From: Phymatolithon calcareum
Lineage: Eukaryota; Rhodophyta; Florideophyceae; Hapalidiales
DNA: 64,000 bases
Assembly (NCBI GenBank): GCA_977006965.1
Contig: OZ345370.1
Location: 2,170,001-2,234,000 of the forward strand
Direction: 5' to 3'
The position numbers and the translations under genes were made by a program. Below are positions 10,199 to 20,411 of this stretch, piece by piece (position 1 is the first letter of the stretch; the number at the start of each line of letters is the position of its first letter). Under the pieces are notes generated by a model that was not told the DNA's origin, ran no database searches, and saw only the letters and a program-made list of their open reading frames with translations.

Positions 10199-10685
10199 TC
10201 AATTTTTAGGACGATCTCTTTTCGGCAACGCCGCAGCACCGCCCTCCTTGCCGTACGTTACATAATAACCTACTCGCCCGACCAGGCTCAGGCCAGCAGC
10301 AATGACGACTAGGTTGCCATAATACTCGAGTCTTCAAAAAGTTAAGCGTCCAATGGAGGAGAAAGATTAGATACCGCACAAAGAAGCTCCTTAGGAGATG
10401 AAAAAGTGTCCATTGCGTACCGTTCGTACGTGCGCTGGTCTGCGCGCGCCTTATCGAGGATTTCGCTTTCAAAAATCTGCCGCAGCAAAAATCAAAACAA
10501 ACAACTCATTAATACGCAAATCTGCAACTACGGAATGCAAAAACTACACCGGAGGTTTCCCGCTCTGCCCAAGATGGATTAATTGAGGCACATACCGGTT
10601 TCTCGAAGGGAAGCGGCTTGGCCGATGTCGCCGATGTGGCAGAGAAACAGCGGCGAAATGTGCGCGCTGCGAGCACCGGGCGCAT
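10199..10685 (-). CDS. Small mitochondrial-type single-pass protein, unidentified, three exons
   Basis: Predicted minus-strand join: 10596-10685, 10375-10476, 10199-10324, giving 105 residues (30 + 34 + 41). Exon 1 encodes MRPVLAARTFRRCFSATSAT, a textbook mitochondrial presequence (R, S, A, no acid). Exon 2 encodes an acidic-basic helix (ILDKARADQRTYERYAMDTF). Exon 3 encodes one membrane segment (LVVIAAGLSLVGRVGYYVTY) and a basic tail. All exon junctions are phase 0. Donors are GTATGT and GTATCT, acceptors CGGCAG and CTCGAG, and introns are 119 and 50 nt. The size and layout resemble small inner-membrane subunits of respiratory or import complexes, but I do not recognise the family. It is divergent from the NSE3 gene (333 bases between starts). 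Confidence 0.6.
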
Positions 10686-11018
10686 AGTGAAGCAAGAATA
10701 AAGCGCTGGGTGCAATGAACAAGGCCCCGTCAATCGGTCTTAGCACCAACAGCTGCATTCGCAGCAGGAGAGCGACTTGATGCACATCTGGACAACGTCC
10801 ATGCATCTTATCCCGCGACGAAACTACTATGCTTTCGGAGAAGGACACGTGTTTTCATGATTTATCATAACTATGCGTACGTAGCTTTTTAGCGCGAACA
10901 CGAAAGGGCGTGCATGGATCAAGCTTCAGTATTATTGATCCCGCAAGTATTCTACTGTACCACGGGACCAGAGTAACACAGTGCTTCGTCAAAAAGACGC
11001 GGCACTTGGGCCTCTGAA
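10686..11018. promoter_or_regulatory. Divergent promoter region between the mitochondrial-type gene and NSE3
   Basis: 333 bases separate two start codons on opposite strands, so both promoters must lie here. I see no clear TATA box or repeat. Confidence 0.4.
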
Positions 11019-11933
11019 ATGTCGCGTCGACGAGCAAGTCAGTCGCGAAGGCGAATTTCGGCGTTAAGCGATGACGAGGAAGAGCCATCGATGCGGCGCG
11101 CACAGCGGCGCGCACAAGCCTCACAAGAACCGGAAGCTGGGGCAAACGAAGAAGGTTTCGGAGGTGCGACGGAGGATGAGCAGGAGGAGCTGGTAAAACG
11201 TTTGATACGCTACATGCTTGCTCGAAACGTAAAGAAGAGACCAGTGCGGCGTGCAGACCTGTCCAAGTTTGTGCTGGCAACTATCCCCGATGTTGGTGGG
11301 AAGCCGAGGTTATTCAATGCTGTGTTTGAGCGTGCTCGACGCGAATTGGACAGCATGTTCGGCTTGCGCGTTGTGGAGGTCTTCAGAAGGGTTCGTCCAA
11401 GTGCGTCATCGTCGGCGCGGCGAACACAGACGCAGAGCACGCAGGGCGACGGTGCACCAATGTCCAAGGCGTACATTCTTGTGTCGAATTTGCCTCCAAA
11501 GTTGCGGGCCGAGAATAAGCGGGACTGGTCGCAGTACGGTCTTCTCATTGTCGTGGCGAGCATCATTGCGCTGACGCCGGAGTGCAGAATTGAGCAGGAT
11601 GCGCTGTATCGGGCACTGGAAAGACTTGGGGTTTTTGTGCGGGAAAATAATGGCCACAAACAGCTGAATGGTGGAAATGTGAAGGAGCTTATGGAGTCGT
11701 TGCTGGTGAATCAGTGGTATTTTGATCGGGAGAAGGAGGATGATGGATGGTATTACAAGATTGGACCGCGCCTGTGGGCGGAGTTGGAGTTTACGGATAT
11801 TGTCATGTTTATTGAGGCGGTGTATAACGAGGGTGGAAATGGGACTGCGGGCATTGATGAGATGGCTCACAAGGACTTGAAGAGAAGATTACAAAATGCA
11901 ATGGGTGAGTGCCTGGGCGTTGGGGACGAGTAG
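11019..11933 (+). CDS. NSE3: NSE3/MAGE-domain subunit of the SMC5-SMC6 complex
   Basis: Intact single-exon ORF of 304 residues. The N-terminal 55 residues are charged and disordered. The MAGE homology domain follows to about residue 290: LVKRLIRYMLARN and RRADLSKFVL form the first winged helix, FGLRVVEV and KAYILVSNL lead to the second, and YGLLIVVASIIAL plus LERLGV are the core helices typical of MAGE proteins. In yeast and animals NSE3 pairs with the RING protein NSE1 and the kleisin NSE4 in the SMC5/6 complex, acting in recombination repair and loading on DNA. The short linker (residues about 122-145) rich in S, T and Q is lineage-specific. Most non-animal eukaryotes have one such gene, so NSE3 is more likely than another MAGE protein. 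Confidence 0.85.
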   Translation: MSRRRASQSRRRISALSDDEEEPSMRRAQRRAQASQEPEAGANEEGFGGATEDEQEELVKRLIRYMLARNVKKRPVRRADLSKFVLATIPDVGGKPRLFNAVFERARRELDSMFGLRVVEVFRRVRPSASSSARRTQTQSTQGDGAPMSKAYILVSNLPPKLRAENKRDWSQYGLLIVVASIIALTPECRIEQDALYRALERLGVFVRENNGHKQLNGGNVKELMESLLVNQWYFDREKEDDGWYYKIGPRLWAELEFTDIVMFIEAVYNEGGNGTAGIDEMAHKDLKRRLQNAMGECLGVGDE

Positions 11934-12727
11934 GAAAAACGTGGCAGGGGTACGATGGGAATGTTGTTGCGAAGTTGAATGTCAAGCGGGAGGCAAACCG
12001 TTAAGCTTCATGTCTCCGTGTTACTTCCACTGCGTTAGCGAGACGATGTAAAAAGTGCTCAGCTCCTTTCTGCCCATCCGGCTGATGAATCTTGACGGTT
12101 AGAAGGCAACGTGTTGCGCACATGTCCGTTTGGTGTTCCATTGACAGCTATGGCATGCAGCTGCAGCTGAACTGTTGGAGTTGCCAAATAGCATCTCCTG
12201 GGCGGTGGGGAAGAGCACAGGAGGACCAATAGTCACATGTGTTCAAATCTTAACATTGTACAGTATTGGTCAAGCACATTACATCCGTACGGCGTGAGGA
12301 GGCGTAAGTGCGGTGGCCTTCCACGACCGGCGGATGCAGCTGTGGATCGCACTGCCAGCTCATGTGTTTGGCGACAGTGCTGTGCGCAGCATATCGAAAA
12401 ATGAATAATTCCGAATTATCTAAGAGGCTTTACGACTTCTCTCATACGAACCAATGGGCATTGTGTCGGTTATCGATCCTCAGATCTGACACCAATCTCT
12501 TTCTCTCATTTCAGCCTATGCTTCGTAATTCATTCCATTAGATCGTAAATGTCGCCACCTGACTGAAATATCGCCGTCGTGTCCTTATACACTAACAGAC
12601 AAATTATTTTTCTCTGATCACCCCCAACTGCGACAGCACAGCAACGTTTTCTGCTTTTCCATTAATAGCACCGCCGAACATGCCAGCGCCTTGACCGAAC
12701 CCGCCAACTTTTCTCACAACGTCCACT
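11934..12727. other. Intergenic region upstream of the DUG gene
   Basis: About 0.8 kb without a convincing gene. It should contain the NSE3 3' end and the DUG promoter. I see no repeat or RNA gene in it. Confidence 0.4.
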
Positions 12728-15700
12728 ATGTGCCGCCTAAGTGCCTTCTTCGGCCACCCCATATGCGCCGCGGACCTCGTTACACGGCCGTCGCGCAGCA
12801 TCATTACCCAAAGTTTCGATGCCCGCGAGCGTGTGTCTGGCGATGCATCTACACCGGCCTATCTCAATGGTGACGGTTTCGGCCTCGGATGGTACTCCAG
12901 GGATCCCGCAGACGTCAAGCCCTGCGTCTACAAGCAAGTTCGCCCGGCCTGGAACGACCCCAATCTCAGCTCCATTGCCGAGAAAATAATCACGCCGGTT
13001 CTCTTCGCCCATGTCCGAGCCGCCTCTCCGGGCATGGATGTTTCTGAAACCACTTGTCACCCCTTTCGCTTCGGTCGCTATATCTGGATGCATAACGGAG
13101 GGGTTGCAAACTTTCGTAAGGTTCGCAAAACCTTGCTAAAATCACTCTCCGAAGATGTCTTTGATTTTGCAGTCAGTCATGGCTCCAGCGATACCGCCCT
13201 CTGCTTTGCTGTCTTTCTCAATCTTGTGCCCGACCCAATGGCGAAGAGCACTCCCAACGACCTTCGTAAGCGTCTCGAACAGACAATCCGTATCGTGCAA
13301 GATGCAATTGTACAAGAGGATACTGATGAACTAAGTTTACTAAATTTTGTCGTGTCCGATGGCGACACCTTGGCTGCTACGCGATACGCCATTCATCCGA
13401 AGAACCCTAGCGTGAAGGCCGCCAGTCTTTATTATGCATCCGGCAACAGCTACACTTGCAATGAGACATCCCCGGGCAGTTTTTCCATGGTACACACGAG
13501 CAGGCAACCCACTCTAGCCATCATCTCCTCCGAACCGCTCACAGAGGAGCGCGCTGACTGGGTATCGGTGCCTCAAAATCACACTATTGTCATTACCGAA
13601 TCCATGCATATTGCCATATCGCCCATTGTGGCCGAGGACAATGCCGCCGTCTCCAAGGCGTTGAATAATCTCGTTGACTTCCCAGGACCTATAAGACAGG
13701 CGTTCATGTCTCCATCTACATCGATGCAATGGCTTGCACGAAGCCCCGGCATGTTGTCTGACTATACGAAGAAATATCATCCAAGTTTTGGAAATCGTGG
13801 CAAAATCAGTGCTGTATTTTCGTGTGCACAACCATTGGAAAAAGCTGAGCTGGATTCAAAGACCGACATGACGAGGTTTGCTCTCAGCATTCCCGCTAGA
13901 AGCATTATTTCCATGACAGCTGTCAGTTCGTTTTTGTGTTTTGGAATGGATGATGGCAGTATTCGCCTGTACAACCTTGACGACTCGACTCTTTTGCCAC
14001 CGGTACAAACGTCACATGGTGCTGTTATGGCGCTCCTGGGCGATGATAAACGCAGATTGGTTGTCAGTGCATGCTCGGCGTCGACTGTTTGTTTGTGGCG
14101 TATACTTTCCTCGGGGCAATTGCGACTGCTTCGCGTTATTTCTTGTGATGAAATGGGCGTCATTCTTGGTGTTTGCTACGTGGGGAAAAGCGTGTTTGCT
14201 GGGTTTTCTGATACATACGTCAGATGCGTCGTGGAAGATATCGACACGATTCCTGGCCTTTTTGGAGATGATTGCCCAGTTCCGGGCCAGGTAACGTGGA
14301 AATACGGCTCTGCTTCGGACAGCGACCCTTGCGAAATCCCAATTTCGGATACTGTTTTGCAATCAGTTGCCTTTTCGAAATGTAAAGACCCTCATTTCGG
14401 ATATGTATTTGCGCTGGCATCCTGTGCCAAAGGCAAATACTTGGTTTCCGGATGTGGGGATGGCATTGTCCGTGTATGGGACCGGGATTCTGGCAATTGT
14501 AAGTTCCATCGAGACAATCATGGTGGTGCGGTGTCTGTCCTTTCTGTGTATGAAGGAGAGGGCGGAGAGTTACTGTTCTCCGGGTCGAGAGATCAAACTA
14601 TCAAGGTGTGGGATGTGGCGAGCGGTTTTATTTGCAAGAGGACATTGCGGAAGCACAAGACAGATATTGTGTTTCTCGCTGTGTCAAACGGACGACTGTA
14701 CTCCGGATCATCCGACGGGGTGACGCATGTTTGGTGCGCCGAAACATTGCGTCATTTTGGGCAATGTCGGGACACTATGCTTTCCTCGGGTGCTGTGAGT
14801 GCCTGTTACCAGTTATTGTTTACGGCGTCAAACGAGGGACTGATATTGGCGAGAGATACAAATCTGTTCCAGAAGAAAGCAGAAAAAGTGAAGAAGACAT
14901 CCATCAAGATTGCTTCGGGGACTGATGTCCTCTGGGATACTACTGTGGCCTCGACTCGGTCGGGAGCTATGCGCGTGCGAAGCCCCTCAGCTGCAGTAAT
15001 GACTCTACCAATTCGAAGCGTGAAATCGGGAAAAGTCGATTCTTCCGGTCATGATTATGCTAGTGAAGACGATGCCACCACCCTGGTGTACGGGCTATCT
15101 AATGACTTAGTGTTGACTTCGCCGCATTCTTCCCTTATTGACAAAGTGTCGTCTCCCAGAGCGCTGAGACTTTCTAAGAAAGCCATGGCAGAAAGGGCGC
15201 GGTTGACGGCGACGCAATCTACAGAGGCAGCACCCAAAGTACTGTCTCTTTCGTCGGAAGTATCGATGTCACCTGAAGCTCAGCCGAGTGCAAACAAACG
15301 TCCTAACGGTAGTTTTGAAACAGCTCTTCCTCGCGGTGATTCGTCTGGAACAAGTAGCAGCGATGATGCTGTGTATGTGGAGATTGGCAAACAAGAACTT
15401 GAACGCGAACTTGCGAAGGGGGAGAGCGCGACTTCCCAATCGATTCGAATGTTGGAAGAAAGACTGCTGCAGGATGTCCTCGCGCGGTTTGTTTCATTTG
15501 CAACAGTGTCCGGCGTTGATGAATACCGCGAGGATTGCTGGCAAGGAGCACGATACATCGGCTCGTTCCTAGAAGGTCTTGGTGCATCGGTGAATTATGT
15601 TGCCACATCGTCTGGAAATGAATCGACGTTGAACGGCGGAAGCGTTACTCCTTCGATGCTTGATGGGAGGAAGGCGATGAGTCCGGCAGTGTCCTCAAGC

Positions 15701-16897
15701 AACCCTATTGTACTTGCTCGATTTGCAGCAGCAGAAGAGAATGCACCAACTCTAACGTTCTATGGGCATTATGATGTCATGCCTGCAGACTCCGCCCGAT
15801 GGGACTCCAACCCATGGAATCTAACACCTTTGAATGGACGATACTACGGGCGAGGCGTGACGGACAACAAGGGACCAATACTGGCCATGATATTCGCTAT
15901 CAAGAAGATTCTTAACAATTCAAAGGATGGCTTGGCAATGAATATTGTGTTGGTCCTCGAAGGTGAAGGCGAAATGAGCAACAAAGGGTTCCGTGAATGT
16001 ATTGATGCACATCGCCAGTGGTTTGAAGGTACCTCTCTGATCCTTACGTCGAACTCGTACTGGCTGGGGGAAGAACGACCGTGTATCACCTACGGAATGC
16101 GCGGAGTCGTGGATCTGCAAGTGTCGGTATCAGGACCATCTCGTAACCTCCATTCTGGTGTAGACGGTGGTGCCGTGTTTGAGCCGGTGGCGGATTTGTT
16201 AGCGGTGGTGGGGACATTGGTGGACGCAAGCGGGACAGCATGTGTGCCGGGCTTCTACGATGATGTACGACCACTCAGTGAAGAGGACAAGAAACGTCTA
16301 GCTGACGTAGAGTTCGATTTGGAGGAGTACAGGGCGGGGACCGGGGTCTCTAGGTTTGCATCGAATGATCCATCAACGCTTCTGGAGATGCGATGGAGGC
16401 GTCCGTCAATTTCAGTGACATCTCTGGAGACGAGCAATACGACCGGTACGCACTCCGTTGTGCCACGAGAAGCCATGGCTAAACTATCGATTCGGTACGT
16501 CCCTGACCAGAGCCCAAACAAGATTGAGGAAGCGGTTCGGAAACATCTTGAATTTGAATTGCGACGTCGGAGGTCGCCAAACAAGATGAAGGTTGTATGC
16601 GTGAACTCAGGAGACTCGTGGCTTGGGGACCCGTCTTGCGAACATTTTCAAATTGCGGCAAAAGCTGTGCGCGAAGTTTGGGGCGTCGAACCACAGTACG
16701 TATGCGAGGGCGGCACGATGCCGATTTTTTCTTTTCTGTCGAAGGAGCTGGATGCGCCGATTGTGCAAGTACCACTGGGACAGTCCTCAGATGGGGCGCA
16801 TTTGCCCAATGAACGAATCAGAATAGTGAACTTGCAGAAGGGCATGCAAGTTTTGCAGAAGATTATTGAAGAGCTTTGCGAAAGTGTGTCAGGATAG
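12728..16897 (+). CDS. Dug3-Dug2 fusion: class II glutamine amidotransferase + WD40 + M20 peptidase
   Basis: Intact single-exon ORF of 1,389 residues. It starts MCRLSAFFG; Cys2 would be the N-terminal nucleophile of a class II amidotransferase, as in Dug3. Residues 1 to about 300 form that domain (NGDGFGLGWY, VLFAHVRAAS, HPFRFGRYIWMHNGG). About 390-760 are WD40 repeats (for example LVSGCGDGIVRVWDRDSGNC, LFSGSRDQTIKVWDVASG), followed by a low-complexity linker. From about 905 to the end is an M20 metallopeptidase with GHYDVMPAD (about 1013), GRGVTDNKG (about 1041), LEGEGEMSNKGF (about 1078) and QSSDGAHLPNE near the C-terminus. WD40 plus M20 is the layout of yeast Dug2. In yeast Dug2 and Dug3 form a complex that cleaves the gamma-glutamyl bond of glutathione. 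Here both are one polypeptide. Broken copies of its 3' half fill the adjacent palindrome. Confidence 0.9.
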   Translation: MCRLSAFFGHPICAADLVTRPSRSIITQSFDARERVSGDASTPAYLNGDGFGLGWYSRDPADVKPCVYKQVRPAWNDPNLSSIAEKIITPVLFAHVRAASPGMDVSETTCHPFRFGRYIWMHNGGVANFRKVRKTLLKSLSEDVFDFAVSHGSSDTALCFAVFLNLVPDPMAKSTPNDLRKRLEQTIRIVQDAIVQEDTDELSLLNFVVSDGDTLAATRYAIHPKNPSVKAASLYYASGNSYTCNETSPGSFSMVHTSRQPTLAIISSEPLTEERADWVSVPQNHTIVITESMHIAISPIVAEDNAAVSKALNNLVDFPGPIRQAFMSPSTSMQWLARSPGMLSDYTKKYHPSFGNRGKISAVFSCAQPLEKAELDSKTDMTRFALSIPARSIISMTAVSSFLCFGMDDGSIRLYNLDDSTLLPPVQTSHGAVMALLGDDKRRLVVSACSASTVCLWRILSSGQLRLLRVISCDEMGVILGVCYVGKSVFAGFSDTYVRCVVEDIDTIPGLFGDDCPVPGQVTWKYGSASDSDPCEIPISDTVLQSVAFSKCKDPHFGYVFALASCAKGKYLVSGCGDGIVRVWDRDSGNCKFHRDNHGGAVSVLSVYEGEGGELLFSGSRDQTIKVWDVASGFICKRTLRKHKTDIVFLAVSNGRLYSGSSDGVTHVWCAETLRHFGQCRDTMLSSGAVSACYQLLFTASNEGLILARDTNLFQKKAEKVKKTSIKIASGTDVLWDTTVASTRSGAMRVRSPSAAVMTLPIRSVKSGKVDSSGHDYASEDDATTLVYGLSNDLVLTSPHSSLIDKVSSPRALRLSKKAMAERARLTATQSTEAAPKVLSLSSEVSMSPEAQPSANKRPNGSFETALPRGDSSGTSSSDDAVYVEIGKQELERELAKGESATSQSIRMLEERLLQDVLARFVSFATVSGVDEYREDCWQGARYIGSFLEGLGASVNYVATSSGNESTLNGGSVTPSMLDGRKAMSPAVSSSNPIVLARFAAAEENAPTLTFYGHYDVMPADSARWDSNPWNLTPLNGRYYGRGVTDNKGPILAMIFAIKKILNNSKDGLAMNIVLVLEGEGEMSNKGFRECIDAHRQWFEGTSLILTSNSYWLGEERPCITYGMRGVVDLQVSVSGPSRNLHSGVDGGAVFEPVADLLAVVGTLVDASGTACVPGFYDDVRPLSEEDKKRLADVEFDLEEYRAGTGVSRFASNDPSTLLEMRWRRPSISVTSLETSNTTGTHSVVPREAMAKLSIRYVPDQSPNKIEEAVRKHLEFELRRRRSPNKMKVVCVNSGDSWLGDPSCEHFQIAAKAVREVWGVEPQYVCEGGTMPIFSFLSKELDAPIVQVPLGQSSDGAHLPNERIRIVNLQKGMQVLQKIIEELCESVSG

Positions 16898-17421
16898 TTT
16901 ATTTTTTGAGCATTCAGTGCGCGGTACAGTACAGCTTAGGTCCCTAGCTTACTTGGAATTTTGGGAAACGCTGTTTGTAAAGGACTCAGTCATGATCGCT
17001 GGAGGCTAATGTGTTTTTTTCAGTCTTCGGACACCGGCAGGAAACACTATTCAAATTGCGTCATATTGCATGCTATTTCATCCCGCTGTGGTCAAGGCGG
17101 AAATCTCCAACAAAAGGATAGCTGCCTGCCAGGAGCAGATCGAATGTCACCTTGGTGCGTCGGAGAGTCTGCATGCTTAGTGGTGTGTTTTTGAGAGATG
17201 GTTTGAGAACGGACCTGAGTTTTGTTTCTTGCACGGTAAGCAAGATCGCTTGATGCGACATTTGCTTTGTATACAAAATGTCCCGTTGTGCACGCTCATC
17301 GGCAGGGTCATTAAATGTCGCTGCCGATGCTGATGTCTGGCGAGGGGCACAGAGATGAAATTTGTCTTTTCCATTCAAATTGTTTACTGTAAATTCCATC
17401 TCTGCGCCCTTCCAACGTGGC
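16898..17421. other. DUG 3' flank, shared with both arms, ending at the palindrome junction
   Basis: The 3' UTR and flank of the DUG gene. Homologous but diverged copies lie in inverted orientation at about 21,940-22,430 and in direct orientation at about 56,700-57,190. Similarity to the right-arm copy runs to about 17,410. Directly after it the sequence changes to the inverted 5' end of the membrane-protein gene at 60,293, so the duplication breakpoint lies at about 17,410-17,422. Confidence 0.7.
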
Positions 17422-17573
17422 CCACAATCGCGGGCTCTTGGCTCTCTTGAGAGGACATGCGCGCACGGTGGGTGCAGACTGGTGACGGGTGCACACAGCG
17501 CGCACAGAGAGATCCGCGAGGAAGTGCGCTGTCGAATAGCGACACGCGGATAGACGCAACGACGAAGGCCATG
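17422..17573 (-). pseudogene. 5' fragment of the four-helix membrane-protein gene
   Basis: Reads as the first 50 codons of the gene at 60,293 (MAFVVASIRVSLFDS with a few substitutions), then stops matching after AIV at the palindrome edge. The rest of the gene is missing, so it cannot encode the membrane part. Confidence 0.85.
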
Positions 17574-17723
17574 ATGGGGGTTGCAGATTGTCGGTGAGGG
17601 TGAACCTAAGGGCTATTGAGCTTGAGATCAATAATAATTCTTACATCAATAATCAATTATTATTGATCTCAAGCTCAATAGCCCTTAGATTCACCCTCAC
17701 CGACAATCTGCAACCCCCATCAT
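17571..17723. repeat. Inverted repeat, about 66-bp arms, at the left-arm edge
   Basis: The 5' flank of the gene fragment (reading outward from ATGATGGGGG at 17,571) is folded back to end at CCCCCATCAT at 17,714-17,723. One or two mismatches and an AT-rich loop of about 20 bases are visible. The right arm has this sequence only once (about 60,215-60,297), so the fold-back arose only on this side. Confidence 0.8.
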
Positions 17724-18882
17724 TATTATTATTGTTGATCTCGATGAGTATGATACATCATTGGCAACATACGTTTCTCAATGATTGGGCAAGAGAACGC
17801 AGAAAACATCATTTCATTGGACGATAGTTCTGGCCGTGATCGTCGTCAGAACTGCTTCTCCAATAGACAACACAGATTAGATGCGATACGTTATGATATT
17901 AGTTAACTCGATTGTCATGATCAAATGCTGCTGCACCGGTGCTGGCCTCTCGGAAAGACACATGTATATTGTCGATACATGCAGGCACCTCACTAACGGT
18001 GCAGGACATTTCGCTGTCCGAATGTGCTTCGCGATCATGAGTCTCTAGGGCGGCGATCTCCCAACTGCTTTTTTCAGTTCCGGTACTTCTATTTCATCCT
18101 TCTTTGAACACTAATCCAGAAAAACACGAAAATACTATAGCAGCCGGTGATCTTTTTCTACACCCAACATCGAAAAAAGATATTGTTTTCTGACACCAGG
18201 AATCAGGGGCTGAAAAATCGCCGATTTCAGCCCACTTATCGGGAGAACTGTATTTAGCATAACATTGGCCCAGTTAATCCCCGATTTTTCATATTATTCC
18301 GCGTGAGAGTTTGCCGTTTTTGATCCCTTGAATTACTTCTTCCCATTGGATGACCATAATAGAGCAAATGTTTTCGCCGTTCATGTTTTTGTTCGAACAG
18401 CAAGTGGAATCCTCGGAAGGCCTTCTGTGCAACCAAAACTGCGGTTCACTTGTGTCATCACAGGACCCCTCTGCTGTGTAGCTCAACAGCTATGTTCATA
18501 GTATTAACGACACCAGTATGTCCACCAGTATGATAGAAACCATCATGGAGCACCACTTTGCCGCACTCGTCCGAAGTGAGAATGATTGCGGACAATCGCG
18601 CTCTCGCCATTCCCAATCAGGAATCTGCAATCGAGGATTCCACTCGGCAACTGGCTGTTGCTCGACTACCCCTCGTGACAGCGCATCAGAGTTGGTGGAT
18701 CAACGGCACTAACCGTCACCGAGCCCGATCTGGAGCACAATCAACACACGGCGCACATTTGGTTCCTCTCATATCTAGAAGGTGACCGACAGCATTCCAG
18801 CGCAATCCGCCAGTGTCGAAAAGCGCATTACTGATGCAGCGCATGCACTGCAAGCCTCTTCCCGGACGCGACACTCCACCGC
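17724..18882. other. Upstream region of the left Sel1 gene
   Basis: No convincing gene. The stretch pairs with about 59,028-60,190 on the right arm, with many small indels and substitutions. Part of the segment just before the Sel1 start (18,800-18,970) has a further degenerate relative at 37,240-37,671. Confidence 0.5.
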
Positions 18883-20328
18883 GTGATCGATTTCCACTCA
18901 AAATCGTGGAAAATGTGGAAGACCTTTATCCATGCCACCGGTGAGCCATTTCTCCCTCACATGGTAATTCACTGCGAATTGCTCGACACATATTTAACGC
19001 GGGCGGAGTCCGTTCCCTCTACGATCTGTCGCGTGCTCATCGACTACTCCGAACGCTCTGGGCCTGAATGTGTCACGGAATTTGCAAATGTTTGCACCTC
19101 CCGATCTCGTGCCACTCGATATCTGCGATCCCGAGCCAACCTTCTCCAGGTTGCAAAGGGATTGATCAATAAGGCGCTTGAGCTCGACTCCAACTACCCC
19201 CCGGCTTTATGTGCACAAGGACGACATCTGCTTGCCGCCTCTTCGAATTCATCGCAGCAGGATTTGACAAGCGCATTCAACATTTTCTCGCAGGCAGCAA
19301 CCCTTGGGTCCGCGGAGGGCGCCTATTTGAAAGGCCGAATTATCATCCTGAATCCAGCGATTTTCGGAAACGGACCCCAGTTTGCTTTGGGAAAGCAATG
19401 CATCATGAAAGCAGTCAAAGCGGTTCCACCCGTACCGGGGGCCGCGCATTTATTGGCAACGTGTTACGTATACCCTCCTATAATCACGCCGGAGATATTT
19501 ACCGACGACTTGCCGAGCGGTCGTATCGCAAAGGAGAAGTTCATACTCGACATCTATCTCTGTGCAGCTGACCTTGGGCACGGCGATGCTCTAAATGATA
19601 TCGGTGTGTCTTACGAGATGGAATATGGCGGTCTACCGTGCGATTTCGTCAAGGCCGCTGAGTGCTACAAGGATGCCATTCAGATGGGTTGTTGGGAGGC
19701 TTATGCGAATCTCGGAAGGATTCTGCAAACAGGAATGGACAGTAAATTCCCGGAAAATATCGATATCGACGAAGCCGTCCGGATGTTTCAGGCAGGTGCT
19801 AAGAAGGGAAATGCAAATTGTTTGTTCAATCTCGGCAAGCTATACGAAGTTGGGACAGGGGAGTTGATTCTGAAGAACTTCGACCAGGCCGAAGCTTGTT
19901 ATGTAGACGCCCTTGCTCTGGCCGATCGTAAGGAGGATGCGATTCTCAAGGCTGACATTATTGAAAATCTCTGCTCTCTTCGTGCAATCAAAATCAAGTT
20001 GACGAATCCTGAAGCGCCGAATCTCGCCGCTTCTCTTGCCAGGCTTCAAGAGTGCGAAACAACCCACGGGGTTTCCTCCTCTACAATGACTAAGACAAAT
20101 AATGCACTTAAGATGGCAGTCAATGGAAACGTTGACTCCCTGAATGCATTTTTGTCCGAACCTTTGGCAAGCTGTTTGCTCGAATTCGTACAGGGTGTGG
20201 TGAAAGAGGTGATGGAAGAGGTAGATTCTACCGGAGGTCTGTCTGAGTCTACCAAGAAGTTGATTGAGCACATTTTTGGAACCGATGATGATCCGCTCGA
20301 TGTATTGGGCGTGCACGAAGATATGTAA
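18883..20328 (+). CDS. Sel1/TPR-like repeat protein, left-arm copy
   Basis: Intact 481-residue ORF. Helical repeats of Sel1 type are clear from about residue 230 on (GDALNDIGVSYEMEYGGLPC, CWEAYANLGRILQTG, NANCLFNLGKLYEVGTGE), with more divergent repeats before (LCAQGRHLLAASS, AAHLLATCY). Sel1 repeats form superhelical protein-protein scaffolds; the partner is unknown. There is no signal peptide or membrane segment. The first about 25 residues (MIDFHSKSWKMWK) lie in DNA that recurs elsewhere in the arms, so translation may really start at the Met of MVIHCELLDTYL (18,961). The mirror gene at 57,582-59,027 differs at 12 of 481 residues, and both are open. Confidence 0.8.
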   Translation: MIDFHSKSWKMWKTFIHATGEPFLPHMVIHCELLDTYLTRAESVPSTICRVLIDYSERSGPECVTEFANVCTSRSRATRYLRSRANLLQVAKGLINKALELDSNYPPALCAQGRHLLAASSNSSQQDLTSAFNIFSQAATLGSAEGAYLKGRIIILNPAIFGNGPQFALGKQCIMKAVKAVPPVPGAAHLLATCYVYPPIITPEIFTDDLPSGRIAKEKFILDIYLCAADLGHGDALNDIGVSYEMEYGGLPCDFVKAAECYKDAIQMGCWEAYANLGRILQTGMDSKFPENIDIDEAVRMFQAGAKKGNANCLFNLGKLYEVGTGELILKNFDQAEACYVDALALADRKEDAILKADIIENLCSLRAIKIKLTNPEAPNLAASLARLQECETTHGVSSSTMTKTNNALKMAVNGNVDSLNAFLSEPLASCLLEFVQGVVKEVMEEVDSTGGLSESTKKLIEHIFGTDDDPLDVLGVHEDM

Positions 20329-20411
20329 TAATTATTGTATTGTATTCTGCATTTCCTCCCAATGAGGTTAGCAGCGCTTGGAGTAGAGAAGCCAAACGCT
20401 CGAGCGCCTTA

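Noticed and set aside
13777-14163. Long antisense frames inside the DUG gene
   Set aside because: They are shadows of a clearly coding plus strand.
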